From NCBI RefSeq assembly GCF_963973895.1, contig NZ_CAXBBF010000003.1: a DNA stretch of 64,000 nt. The stretch is one strand, 5' to 3'. A program made the translations under genes and the position numbers. The notes under the pieces were generated by a model that ran no database searches, was not told where the DNA came from, and was given only the letters and a program-made list of their open reading frames with translations. Positions 26,745 to 35,086 of this stretch are shown here, one piece after another. Source of the DNA: Porticoccus sp950063125 (GTDB lineage Bacteria; Pseudomonadota; Gammaproteobacteria; Pseudomonadales; Porticoccaceae). Every line of letters starts with the position of its first letter. Position 1 is the stretch's first letter.

Positions 26745-26975
26745 TTAACTCTTTTCTTTTTCAGATTGCGGTACGGGATCATAGCCACCACTGTGAAAGG
26801 GGTGACACTTTAACAGACGCTGAAACCCAAGGTAGATACCCTTTGAAACACCATGCACTTTGATTGCCTCTTCCGCATAGCAGGAGCAACTGGGATAAAA
26901 ACGACAGTTTTTTCCCAACAGAGGGCTTATCAGGTACTGATAGCCTTTTAGCATAGCCAGCAACAATGAACGCAT
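26745..26975 (-). CDS. yidD: Membrane protein insertion efficiency factor YidD
   Basis: A 76-residue protein with the invariant core FYPSCSCYAEEAIKVHG (three cysteines) and LKCHPFHSGGYDPVP. YidD assists YidC-dependent membrane insertion. It lies between rnpA and yidC with 2-base and zero-base gaps, as in nearly all relatives. Confidence 0.95.
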   Translation of the reverse strand: MRSLLLAMLKGYQYLISPLLGKNCRFYPSCSCYAEEAIKVHGVSKGIYLGFQRLLKCHPFHSGGYDPVPQSEKEKS

Positions 26976-26977
26976 GA

Positions 26978-27343
26978 TTACTGTTCTGCCTGAAGTTTTC
27001 GTGATAACCGGCGCCAGCTGTTTTCCAGCAGGTCGGTTTGTTCCCTCGGCGTCAAACGATCCATACCCTGACGCGCCAGAAATATGATATCAAGGGAATC
27101 AAGAAGGTTTTGAGAGTGGCGAAAAGTTTCACGGACAACCCGCTTTACACGATTGCGATCTACCGATCGACGAATGTGTTTTTTCGCTACCACGAGACCG
27201 AGACGTGGCTGGCTAAGCCCGTTGGGTTTGGCCAATAATAAAAGGTTGGGGTGTGCAACTTTGTAACAGGTATCAGAAAAAACAGCCTGGTAAGCCCGGG
27301 CTGTTAATAGACGCTTGTTTCTGCCAAAAGAGGTCTCGGGCAC
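26978..27343 (-). CDS. rnpA: Ribonuclease P protein component
   Basis: The 121-residue basic protein supports the RNA subunit in tRNA 5' processing. The RNR signature is in SVDRNRVKRVVRE and the LGLVVAKKHIRRSV strand-helix precedes it. The start is GTG at 27343 (MPETSFGRNKRL). It is 26 bases behind rpmH in one operon. The catalytic RNA rnpB is not in the window. Confidence 0.95.
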   Translation of the reverse strand: MPETSFGRNKRLLTARAYQAVFSDTCYKVAHPNLLLLAKPNGLSQPRLGLVVAKKHIRRSVDRNRVKRVVRETFRHSQNLLDSLDIIFLARQGMDRLTPREQTDLLENSWRRLSRKLQAEQ

Positions 27344-27369
27344 AGGACTGCCCTGGTCGAGGGTAACAA

Positions 27370-27504
27370 TCAGGCGGCCAGACGCTTACGGCCTTTGGCG
27401 CGGCGGCGATTTATTAGCTGGCGACCATTTTTTGTTGCCATGCGAGCACGAAATCCGTGGGCACGCTTGCGCTTTAATACACTGGGCTGGAATGTTCTTT
27501 TCAT
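27370..27504 (-). CDS. rpmH: 50S ribosomal protein L34
   Basis: This 44-residue gene is easily missed. Its translation starts MKRTFQPSVLKRKRAHGF and ends NRRRAKGRKRLAA, the universal L34 sequence. It has an ATG with AAGGAAG upstream. It is the first gene of the rpmH-rnpA-yidD-yidC operon and faces away from mnmG. In Pseudomonas the oriC lies directly upstream of this gene. Confidence 0.97.
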   Translation of the reverse strand: MKRTFQPSVLKRKRAHGFRARMATKNGRQLINRRRAKGRKRLAA

Positions 27505-27548
27505 GGCGTACTTCCTTAAGCTGGCCTGTTACCTTCAAAGGGCGGGGG

Positions 27549-27577
27549 ATTTTAATGAATATCCGGTGCCAGATCAA
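27549..27577 (-). promoter_or_regulatory. rpmH operon promoter
   Basis: On the minus strand TTGATC (27577-27572) and TAAAAT (27554-27549) are separated by exactly 17 bases, followed by a GC-rich discriminator. The predicted leader before rpmH is about 38 bases. Confidence 0.65.
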
Positions 27578-27599
27578 TCAAAGATATTCCCCCGCAAGC

Positions 27600-27960
27600 A
27601 AATAACCTAAAGGCAAACTTACCCACAGGCTAACCAGTACTACAAACCCGGTTATCCACACCTGTGTTAAAACTGTGGGTAACTCACGGGAAAATTCGGT
27701 GGATTACCTATGAACAGAATTGTGGGTAACTCATTATAAATCACACCTGTGCACAACTGGCATCTTCACCCACAGGTTACACAAAGAAAAGGAGCCATCT
27801 AAAAGCAACTTACCAAGTGTTTTACATCACTATTAACCAATTGATATTAAAACAATATTTTAATTTAGCCACAGAAAAGTCGTTGTATATATATAACAAC
27901 TATTTACTAATACCTATATAAAGAGAATATATTTAATCTATTTTAATGATTAACTGATGT
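27600..27960. other. Probable chromosomal origin of replication (oriC)
   Basis: The gap between rpmH and mnmG (27505-28089) holds the rpmH promoter at its left end. It then has a DnaA-box cluster: TTACCCACA 27619-27627, a perfect TTATCCACA 27652-27660, and two reverse copies TGTGGGTAA at 27674-27682 and 27721-27729. Further right is a long AT-rich stretch (about 27830-27955) with runs such as TATATATATA, suitable as a DNA-unwinding element. All flanking genes diverge from this gap, from gyrB to rpmH leftward and mnmG to glmS rightward. Position next to rpmH also matches Pseudomonas oriC. Confidence 0.8.
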
Positions 27961-28020
27961 CAGGCAGAATCTGGCAAACAAAACAGGGAAGTTGTGAGCA
28001 GTGGGAGCGAAACGAAACGG

Positions 28021-28048
28021 TTAAATTATAAACAATTTACTTTATACT
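28021..28048 (+). promoter_or_regulatory. Possible mnmG promoter
   Basis: TATACT at 28043-28048 lies 16 bases after a weak TTAAAT. It is 42 bases ahead of the mnmG ATG. The -35 is poor, so confidence is low. Confidence 0.4.
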
Positions 28049-28089
28049 CCCCGCCCTTGCTCAAAAAACCAGAGAATAGTCTTTTGCCC

Positions 28090-29982
28090 ATGTATTACCC
28101 GGAAAAGTTCGATGTCATTGTTATTGGTGGTGGCCATGCCGGTACTGAAGCCTGCCTGGCTGCGGCTCGAATAGGCTGCAAGACCCTCTTGCTCACACAC
28201 AATATTGAAACATTAGGGCAGATGTCCTGTAACCCGGCGATCGGGGGAATCGGCAAAAGTCATCTGGTGAAAGAAGTGGATGCCCTGGGTGGTGTCATGG
28301 CCCGTGCAACGGATCTCAGCGGTATTCAGTTCAGAACTCTCAATGCCCGAAAAGGCCCGGCTGTCAGAGCAACCAGAGCCCAGGCAGATCGTATTTTATA
28401 CAAGGCAGCCGTTCGCCAAGTTCTGGAAAACCAACCCAATTTGTGGATTTTCCAGCAGGCAGCTGATGACCTGATTATGGATGGCACTCGGGCGAGTGGC
28501 GTGATTACACAGATGGGATTGTGTTTTGAGGCTAAAACCATTGTTTTGACAGCGGGCACCTTCCTCGCCGGAAAGATTCATATCGGGATGGAAAACTATG
28601 CCGGTGGGCGGGCCGGGGATCCACCTGCAATGGGGTTGGCGGCAAAGCTCCGGGAATTACCCCTGCGGGTCGACCGGTTAAAGACCGGTACGCCGCCAAG
28701 AATCGATGCGCGAAGCGTCAATCTTGAGGGACTGCAGGTCCAGTGGGGTGACAAGCCGGAACCTGTCATGTCATTTCTCGGGGATAGCTCGCAGCACCCG
28801 CAGCAAACCTGTTGTTATATTACCTACACCAACGAGCGCACCCATGAAATCATTCGTGGTGGAATGGATCGCTCACCGATGTATACCGGTGTAATTGAGG
28901 GTGTTGGCCCCCGGTACTGCCCTTCCATCGAAGACAAGGTAGTCCGTTTTGCCGACAAGCAAAGTCATCAGATATTCATCGAACCAGAGGGTCTGACAAC
29001 CCATGAGCTCTATCCCAATGGTATTTCAACCAGTCTGCCTTTTGATGTGCAGATGGAGCTGGTTCGCTCGATAGCCGGTTTTGAAAATGCGCATATAACC
29101 CGGCCGGGTTACGCCATTGAGTACGATTACTTCAATCCGCAGGATTTGCAGTACTCATTGGAGAGCAAGCATATTGACGGGTTGTTCTTTGCCGGACAGA
29201 TTAACGGCACGACGGGTTATGAAGAAGCTGCCGCTCAGGGCCTACTGGCTGGTTTGAATGCCGGACTGCAGAGTCGTGAAATGGCGCCATGGTGTCCCCG
29301 GCGCGATGAAGCCTACATTGGCGTGCTGGTCGATGACCTTATCACCATGGGGACGCACGAACCCTACCGGATGTTTACCAGTCGCGCTGAATACAGACTG
29401 TTGTTGCGGCAGGACAATGCAGACCTGCGGCTCACCGAAAAAGGGCGGGAGCTGGGGTTGGTTGACGATGAACGCTGGCAGCACTTCTGTGAAAAAAGTG
29501 AAGCGGTAGCACGGGAGCAGCAGCGATTGAAGAGTTGCTGGATCCAGCCTGGCAGTCCTCAGGCAGCAATGATTGCCGAAAAAACCGGCTCGGTGCCAAT
29601 GCATGAATACAGTCTTTTCGAACTGCTGAAACGACCGGAACTGCATTACGACGATATTCAATCACTGCAGGAAGCGCCGTTGCAGGTTGCCGGGGAGGTG
29701 GCGGAACAGGTCGAGATAGATGCCAAGTACGCCGGTTATATCACACGTCAGCAGGAAGAAATTGCTCGTATGCAGCGCCAGGAAAACACCCCGATCCCCA
29801 CCGATTTTGACTTCAGTGCAGTCAAGGGGTTGTCCAATGAGGTGAAACAGAAGCTCATGGAGGCACGCCCGGATACCCTGTCGAGGGCCTCTCGCATACC
29901 GGGTGTTACACCAGCGGCAATATCTCTGCTGCTGATCTATCTCAAGCGAAAATCCATGGTTGAAAAGAAGATCGCCTCCTAG
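28090..29982 (+). CDS. mnmG: tRNA uridine-5-carboxymethylaminomethyl modification enzyme MnmG
   Basis: The FAD-dependent partner of MnmE in wobble-uridine modification, 630 residues. The FAD-binding GGGHAGTEACLAAARIG is at residues 13-29, followed by TLGQMSCNPAIGGIGKSHLVKE (core CNPAIGGIGKSH), and the second FAD motif GTTGYEEAAAQG is near residue 380. The C-terminal helical domain that binds MnmE is complete. I start at the ATG at 28090; the frame is open 32 codons upstream but that part is unlike the family. It is the first plus-strand gene after the origin. Confidence 0.97.
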   Translation: MYYPEKFDVIVIGGGHAGTEACLAAARIGCKTLLLTHNIETLGQMSCNPAIGGIGKSHLVKEVDALGGVMARATDLSGIQFRTLNARKGPAVRATRAQADRILYKAAVRQVLENQPNLWIFQQAADDLIMDGTRASGVITQMGLCFEAKTIVLTAGTFLAGKIHIGMENYAGGRAGDPPAMGLAAKLRELPLRVDRLKTGTPPRIDARSVNLEGLQVQWGDKPEPVMSFLGDSSQHPQQTCCYITYTNERTHEIIRGGMDRSPMYTGVIEGVGPRYCPSIEDKVVRFADKQSHQIFIEPEGLTTHELYPNGISTSLPFDVQMELVRSIAGFENAHITRPGYAIEYDYFNPQDLQYSLESKHIDGLFFAGQINGTTGYEEAAAQGLLAGLNAGLQSREMAPWCPRRDEAYIGVLVDDLITMGTHEPYRMFTSRAEYRLLLRQDNADLRLTEKGRELGLVDDERWQHFCEKSEAVAREQQRLKSCWIQPGSPQAAMIAEKTGSVPMHEYSLFELLKRPELHYDDIQSLQEAPLQVAGEVAEQVEIDAKYAGYITRQQEEIARMQRQENTPIPTDFDFSAVKGLSNEVKQKLMEARPDTLSRASRIPGVTPAAISLLLIYLKRKSMVEKKIAS

Positions 29983-30609
29983 ATGCCGGATCGGGAACAG
30001 ATACTTCGGGATGGGCTGGAAACTCTGGGTTTACCCCTGGAGGATAGGCAAATCCATGCACTTTTTGCGTACCTGGCGTTATTGCAACAGTGGAATCACG
30101 CCTACAATTTGACCGCTATTCGCGATCCTGAAATGATGGTTACCCATCATTTGCTGGATAGCCTCAGTATAGCTAGGCAAGTAAAGGGAGTACGTATTAT
30201 TGATGTGGGGACCGGCCCTGGGTTGCCCGGTATACCGCTCGCAATATGCTTCCCGGAACGCCAGTTCACCCTGCTCGATAGCAATGGAAAGAAAACCCGC
30301 TTTCTCTTTCAGGTAAAAACCACACTCGGTTTGGATAATGTGCAGCAACTGCAGTCTCGTGCTGAAGCCTATCGCCCGGAACAGCCCTTCGACGCTGTCG
30401 TCAGCCGCGCGTTTACCAGCCTGGCAGGCATGACCGAGAGCTGCGCCCATCTGCTGTCGAAGCATGGGCGTTTCTATGCCATGAAGGGGCAATATCCCGA
30501 GCAGGAGTTGAGCGAGCTGCCAAAACACTATAATGTCGTCGGCTCACACCGGCTTGTTGTTCCCGGTATTGAAGGTCATCGGCACCTGATAGAAATTGCG
30601 CCCGCCTGA
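29983..30609 (+). CDS. rsmG: 16S rRNA (guanine527-N7)-methyltransferase RsmG
   Basis: A SAM-dependent methyltransferase of 208 residues. The SAM-binding motif IDVGTGPGLPGIPLAI and LLDSNGKKTRFL are typical, as are the early NLTAIRDPEMMVTHHLLDSL residues (core NLTAIRDPE). The ATG follows the mnmG stop directly, a conserved pairing (gidA-gidB). Confidence 0.96.
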   Translation: MPDREQILRDGLETLGLPLEDRQIHALFAYLALLQQWNHAYNLTAIRDPEMMVTHHLLDSLSIARQVKGVRIIDVGTGPGLPGIPLAICFPERQFTLLDSNGKKTRFLFQVKTTLGLDNVQQLQSRAEAYRPEQPFDAVVSRAFTSLAGMTESCAHLLSKHGRFYAMKGQYPEQELSELPKHYNVVGSHRLVVPGIEGHRHLIEIAPA

Positions 30610-30619
30610 GGACATTGCT

Positions 30620-31414
30620 TTGAGTCAAACATTTGCCATTGCCAACCAGAAGGGTGGCGTGGGGAAAACCACCACCAGTGTAAATCTGGCGGCTTCACTG
30701 GCCAGCTACAACAAACGTATCCTGCTGGTGGATATGGATCCTCAGGGTAATGCCACCATGGGTTGCGGCATCGAAAAAAGCCAGCTGAAAATAACGATTC
30801 TTGATGTGCTCACTGGCTACATCAAAACAGAAGATGCATTGCAGCGTTGTGAGACGGGCAATTTTGATCTGTTACCAGCCAATGGTGACCTCACTGCAGC
30901 CGAAGTGGAACTGCTTCGAGTGACCAATAAAGAGAGCCGGTTGCGGCATGCTCTGGCCAGAGTGAAAAGCAGTTACGATTACATCGTCATCGATTGTCCC
31001 CCCTCGCTCAGTATGCTGACAGTAAATTCGCTGGTGGCCTGTGATGGCGTCATCATACCCATGCAGTGCGAATACTACGCTCTGGAAGGATTATCGGCGT
31101 TGATGACGACGATCGGGAGGATAGGCAAATTCCTTAATCCAAAACTGCAGGTTGAGGGTATCCTGCGGACCATGTACGACCCCAGAAATAGTTTGACCAA
31201 TGAGGTTACCGCGCAGTTGCGAAGGCACTTTGGCGACAAAATCTACCGTATCGCCATCCCGCGCAATGTCCGACTGGCTGAAGCACCCAGCTACGGCCAG
31301 CCGGCTCTCAGCTATGACAAACATTCCAAAGGTGCGCTTGCTTACTTAGGGCTGGCAGGGGAAATCATTCGCAGAGGCAAATCGGCGAGAGCACAGATTG
31401 ACAGAGCAGGTTAA
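30620..31414 (+). CDS. parA: Chromosome partitioning ATPase ParA
   Basis: A Walker-type ATPase of 264 residues that moves ParB-parS complexes. The deviant Walker A KGGVGKTTT is at residues 11-19, Walker A' is LLVDMDPQGN and Walker B is IVIDCPPSLS. It lacks an N-terminal DNA-binding domain, so it is the chromosomal (Soj) type. The start is TTG at 30620 with GAGGA seven bases upstream; the frame is open before it but overlaps rsmG. Confidence 0.96.
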   Translation: MSQTFAIANQKGGVGKTTTSVNLAASLASYNKRILLVDMDPQGNATMGCGIEKSQLKITILDVLTGYIKTEDALQRCETGNFDLLPANGDLTAAEVELLRVTNKESRLRHALARVKSSYDYIVIDCPPSLSMLTVNSLVACDGVIIPMQCEYYALEGLSALMTTIGRIGKFLNPKLQVEGILRTMYDPRNSLTNEVTAQLRRHFGDKIYRIAIPRNVRLAEAPSYGQPALSYDKHSKGALAYLGLAGEIIRRGKSARAQIDRAG

Positions 31415-31418
31415 CGTT

Positions 31419-32285
31419 ATGGTCAGAAGAAAAGGTTTGGGGCGGGGCCTGGATGCACTGTTAGGTGTTGAGGGTGACGAGGAGAGTTCAACTTCTCAAC
31501 ACGTGCCGGAAGGCGATCACCTGAGAGAATTACCGCTGGAGTTTATGACCCGTGGCAAATATCAGCCACGTAGGGATATGCACCCTGAAGCACTGGAGGA
31601 GCTTGCCAACTCCATTCGTGCGCAGGGGGTTATGCAACCCATTGTAGTGCGAGCCATTGGTGTCGACAGCTATGAGATCATTGCCGGAGAGCGCCGCTGG
31701 AGAGCGGCCCAGCAGGTTGGCCTGGAGACCATACCGGCGCTGATCAGGAATGTATCAGACGAAGCTGCCATTGCGATGGCGTTGATTGAAAATATTCAAC
31801 GTGAAGATCTCAATGCAATGGAGGAGGCCCAGGCACTCACTCGTTTACAACATGAATTTGGTCTGACCCAGCAACAGGTGTCCGATGCAGTGGGTAAACC
31901 CCGCAGTACAGTAGCGAACATCATGCGCCTGATGAGCCTCGAGGAAGATGTACAAAAACTGCTTGAGCACGGTGACCTTGAGGCCGGCCATGCCAAGGCC
32001 CTGCTTGGATTGTCAGGTCTCATGCAGGCTGAGGTGGCGAGAACGGCCGTGGCAAAAGGGTTGACTGTCCGGCAAACGGAAGCGTTGGTGAGAAAAATGC
32101 TCCAACCGCCGGCCGAGCAAGAGAAACAAAAAGAAAATAGTGATATCAGGGTGTTGCAGGACAAGCTATCAGAGCAAATCGGTGTCCCCGTACTGATTGA
32201 GCATTCAGCCAGAGGCAAGGGAAAACTGACCCTTAAATACAACAGTCTGGATGAGCTGGAAGGCATTCTTGAACACATAAAATAA
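31419..32285 (+). CDS. parB: Chromosome partitioning protein ParB
   Basis: The parS-binding CTPase switch, 288 residues. The N-terminus KGLGRGLDALLG is the ParA-contact motif, the CTP-binding boxes are PRRDMHPEAL and AGERRWRAAQ, and IENIQREDLN leads to a helix-turn-helix around TQQQVSDAVGKPRSTVAN; the C-terminal dimer domain follows. It starts at the ATG at 31419, four bases after the parA stop. The two parS sites in recF, 11-12 kb away, are its expected targets. Confidence 0.96.
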   Translation: MVRRKGLGRGLDALLGVEGDEESSTSQHVPEGDHLRELPLEFMTRGKYQPRRDMHPEALEELANSIRAQGVMQPIVVRAIGVDSYEIIAGERRWRAAQQVGLETIPALIRNVSDEAAIAMALIENIQREDLNAMEEAQALTRLQHEFGLTQQQVSDAVGKPRSTVANIMRLMSLEEDVQKLLEHGDLEAGHAKALLGLSGLMQAEVARTAVAKGLTVRQTEALVRKMLQPPAEQEKQKENSDIRVLQDKLSEQIGVPVLIEHSARGKGKLTLKYNSLDELEGILEHIK

Positions 32286-32362
32286 AGCCAAGCCATAAGC
32301 GGCATCAATGGTGGCTATTTATTCCACAGCCCTCCAAAACTTACTTCAATGGCAAAGTTTAG

Positions 32363-32391
32363 TTGAATCTGCAACTTGTACTACCTATAAT
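32363..32391 (+). promoter_or_regulatory. Promoter of the ATP synthase operon
   Basis: TTGAAT (32363-32368), a 17-base spacer and a perfect TATAAT (32386-32391). It lies in the 168-base gap between parB and atpI and would start transcription near 32398. Confidence 0.75.
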
Positions 32392-32453
32392 TGCCGCCCG
32401 TTTGGGTTGGCAAAATTGTCAGCTCGAACAGAAAGCACGGATGGGGGGAGGTA

Positions 32454-32840
32454 GTGAAGAAAGCTACCATTAAATCTCCACCGGTAGCTCGAATAGCGCT
32501 GGTTCAACTGTTGGTTTTGTTGGTTGTAGTGTTGGCGTTGCTACCGGTCGATAGAGTACTGTGCTGGTCCTTACTGATTGGTGGGGTAATTCAGATAGGC
32601 CCGCAAGCCTATTTTACCCGACAGACCTTTCGCTATATGGGAGCCAGGCAGACCCCGAAAATAATACGTGCCATATACAGGGGAGAGACGGGCAAGTTAT
32701 TGCTCACGGTTGTGTTGTTTGGTTTGACATTTAGTTATGTGTCGCCAGTCAGTCTACCCGGCGTTTTTCTCGGTTATGGTGCCATGATGATTGTGCAGTG
32801 GTTTTGCGCGGCACGGATATTAAGTCAATCGAGCAATTAG
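32454..32840 (+). CDS. atpI: ATP synthase protein I
   Basis: A small membrane protein of about 128 residues with four hydrophobic segments, the first gene of most atp operons. It helps assemble the c ring and may aid Mg2+ handling. Family signs are weak beyond position, size and GGVIQIGPQAYFTRQTFRY (core IQIGPQAYFTR). The start is uncertain: GTG at 32454 sits close behind GGGGGGAGG and gives the usual length; a TTG at 32391 would overlap the promoter -10. Confidence 0.85.
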   Translation: MKKATIKSPPVARIALVQLLVLLVVVLALLPVDRVLCWSLLIGGVIQIGPQAYFTRQTFRYMGARQTPKIIRAIYRGETGKLLLTVVLFGLTFSYVSPVSLPGVFLGYGAMMIVQWFCAARILSQSSN

Positions 32841-32864
32841 ACCTCGCTGGTTTGAGAGATAAAA

Positions 32865-33728
32865 ATGGCAGGCGATACACAACAAACGGGAACAGAATAC
32901 ATCCAGCACCACCTGACCAATCTTACCTATGGTCAGCACCCGGAAAATGGCTGGAGTTTTGCTCACAATGCCCAGGAAGCCGCTGAAATGGGCTTCCTGG
33001 CAGTTAATGTTGACAGCTTGGGCTGGTCATTTGGCTTGGGTGTTATCTTCCTTCTTTTATTCCGCTGGGCCGCAAAACGTGCTACCACCGGTGTTCCATC
33101 CGGATGGCAGAATTTTGTCGAGATGATGGTGGAATTTGTCGATGGCGTAGTAAAAGACAGCTTCCACGGCAGAAACCCCTGGATAGCCCCGATGGCCCTG
33201 ACCATATTTGTCTGGGTTTTTCTGATGAACCTGATGGATTTGGTACCGGTGGATGTCATTCCCTGGCTAATGCTTCAGGCGGGTGTGCATTTCCAGAAAA
33301 TCGTTCCCTCCACCGACCCGAATATTACGCTTGGCATGGCACTCGCCGTTTTCGGCATGATCATCTATTACAGTATCAAGATAAAAGGTGTTGGTGGATT
33401 TCTGGGTGAGCTGACCCTGCAACCCTTCTCTGCCAAGAACCCTGTGGTTCAGGCTGTTTTTATTCCAATCAATCTGGCCCTTGAACTGGTGGGCCTGTTG
33501 GCCAAACCCTTCTCACTGGGCTTGCGGTTGTTCGGCAATATGTATGCCGGTGAAATGATCTTTATCCTTATTGCGATGATGTACAGCGCAGGTTGGGTAT
33601 TGGGCACCTTTGGTGGCGCCTTGCAGTTGGGATGGGCAATATTTCATATTCTGATCATTACCCTGCAAGCATTTATATTTATGGTTTTGACCGTTGTGTA
33701 CCTGAGCATGGCGCACGAAGATCACTGA
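32865..33728 (+). CDS. atpB: ATP synthase F0 subunit a
   Basis: The membrane subunit that forms the proton half-channels against the c ring, 287 residues. The essential Arg is in LGLRLFGNMYAGEMIF, and NLMDLVPVD and ELVGLLAKPFSLG are typical helices. It has an N-terminal periplasmic stretch starting TGTEYIQHHLTNLTYG, as in related marine and Pseudomonas proteins. Confidence 0.97.
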   Translation: MAGDTQQTGTEYIQHHLTNLTYGQHPENGWSFAHNAQEAAEMGFLAVNVDSLGWSFGLGVIFLLLFRWAAKRATTGVPSGWQNFVEMMVEFVDGVVKDSFHGRNPWIAPMALTIFVWVFLMNLMDLVPVDVIPWLMLQAGVHFQKIVPSTDPNITLGMALAVFGMIIYYSIKIKGVGGFLGELTLQPFSAKNPVVQAVFIPINLALELVGLLAKPFSLGLRLFGNMYAGEMIFILIAMMYSAGWVLGTFGGALQLGWAIFHILIITLQAFIFMVLTVVYLSMAHEDH

Positions 33729-33769
33729 TTTACTTTTAACTTTACTACTACAGTCATTAGGAGATAAAA

Positions 33770-34000
33770 ATGGAACTCATCTTGGTTGCAGCCGCAATTA
33801 TGGTTGGTTTTGGTGCCCTGGGTGCCGCAGTTGGTATGGGCTTGCTGGGGGGAAAACTCCTGGAAGGTACTGCTCGTCAACCGGAGCTGGGTCCGATGCT
33901 GCAAGGTAAAATGTTCCTTCTGGCAGGCCTGATTGATGCGATCCCGATGATCGGTGTGGGTATCGGTATGTACCTGATCTTTGCGGTTTATGCCGGTTAA
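33770..34000 (+). CDS. atpE: ATP synthase F0 subunit c
   Basis: A 76-residue two-helix proteolipid of the rotor ring. The ion-binding carboxylate is Asp56 in GLIDAIPMIG, and the loop ARQPE (35-39) contacts the gamma/epsilon stalk. The Gln and Glu-Ser/Thr pattern of sodium-type rings is absent, which points to a proton-driven enzyme. A GGAG ribosome site precedes the ATG. Confidence 0.97.
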   Translation: MELILVAAAIMVGFGALGAAVGMGLLGGKLLEGTARQPELGPMLQGKMFLLAGLIDAIPMIGVGIGMYLIFAVYAG

Positions 34001-34048
34001 GCAACAACAACCCGATTCTTTTTTTAACCCTAGGAACGAGGTGTTGGC

Positions 34049-34519
34049 GTGAATATTAACCTGACCCTATTCGGGCAGCTGGTTTCTTTTCTGTTCTTTG
34101 TGTGGTTCTGCAAGAAATTTGTATGGACAGCCATTATCAATGCAATGGAAGAACGGCAGAAGAAAATAGCCGATGGCTTGGATGCAGCAGATCGAGCATC
34201 GCGCGATCTGGAGCTGGCTCAAGAAAGAGCCACCGAACGGCTCAAGGAAGCCAAGCATGAAGCGGCATCCATACTTGAGCAAGCAAATAAGCGTGCTAAC
34301 CAGATAGTCGGTGAAGCCAAGGAGCAGGCCCGGGCCGAAGGTGATCGTCTCAAAGCAGCAGCTCAGGCAGAAATCGAACAGGACGTTAACCGCGCGAAAG
34401 AAGAGCTTCGTAAAAAGGTTGCCGTGCTTGCTTTGGCTGGTGCTGAAAAAATCTTGCAGGCAAATATCGATGAAAGTGCAAACAGTGCACTGGTCGATAA
34501 GCTTGCAGCAGAGCTGTAA
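34049..34519 (+). CDS. atpF: ATP synthase F0 subunit b
   Basis: The peripheral-stalk subunit, 156 residues: one N-terminal membrane helix (LTLFGQLVSFLFFVWFCKKF, residues 4-23) and then a long Ala/Glu/Lys/Arg-rich coiled coil. The start is GTG at 34049 with GGAACGAGG upstream. Length is as in E. coli. Confidence 0.96.
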   Translation: MNINLTLFGQLVSFLFFVWFCKKFVWTAIINAMEERQKKIADGLDAADRASRDLELAQERATERLKEAKHEAASILEQANKRANQIVGEAKEQARAEGDRLKAAAQAEIEQDVNRAKEELRKKVAVLALAGAEKILQANIDESANSALVDKLAAEL

Positions 34520-34531
34520 CCGAGGTTTAAC

Positions 34532-35068
34532 ATGGCTGAATTAAGCACGTTGGCTCGGCCCTACGCAAAAGCAGCTTTTGAACATGCTGCGGCAGCGGGA
34601 GATCTGCAAAACTGGTCTGATGGTCTTGCTGTAGCCGCTGCTGTTGCACAGCATAATGTAGTAGACAAACTGTTGAGTTCGCCGACTTACACGGCAGCAC
34701 AACAGGCAGAAAAAGTAATAACCGTTTGTGGTGATGCCCTATCTGGCAAGATGCTGAATTTTATTCGGGTTTTGGCGGACAATCATCGTCTCAAGCTGTT
34801 ACCCCAGATATATCAGCAATTCGAGATACTCAAGGCCAATCGCGAAAAAACCGTTGAGGTGAATATCGTGTCAGCCAGAGAAATCAGTGCTGAGCAACAA
34901 GAAAAGCTTGCCAGTGCGCTCAGTGCGAAACTGGAACGCACCGTTAATATGCAGGTGTCCATCGACAGCTCACTGATAGGTGGTGCTGTGGTACGAGCTG
35001 GTGACACCGTCATAGACGGATCCATACGCGGGCGATTGTCAAAACTCGCCGAAGCATTACATTCATAG
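34532..35068 (+). CDS. atpH: ATP synthase F1 subunit delta
   Basis: The 178-residue OSCP-type subunit joins the peripheral stalk to the top of F1. It opens LSTLARPYAKAAFEHA, the family signature, and ends GGAVVRAGDTVIDGSIRGRLSKL (core VRAGDTVIDGSIRGRL). It lies 12 bases after atpF. Confidence 0.97.
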   Translation: MAELSTLARPYAKAAFEHAAAAGDLQNWSDGLAVAAAVAQHNVVDKLLSSPTYTAAQQAEKVITVCGDALSGKMLNFIRVLADNHRLKLLPQIYQQFEILKANREKTVEVNIVSAREISAEQQEKLASALSAKLERTVNMQVSIDSSLIGGAVVRAGDTVIDGSIRGRLSKLAEALHS

Positions 35069-35086
35069 GATTGAGGACCAGAGCAC

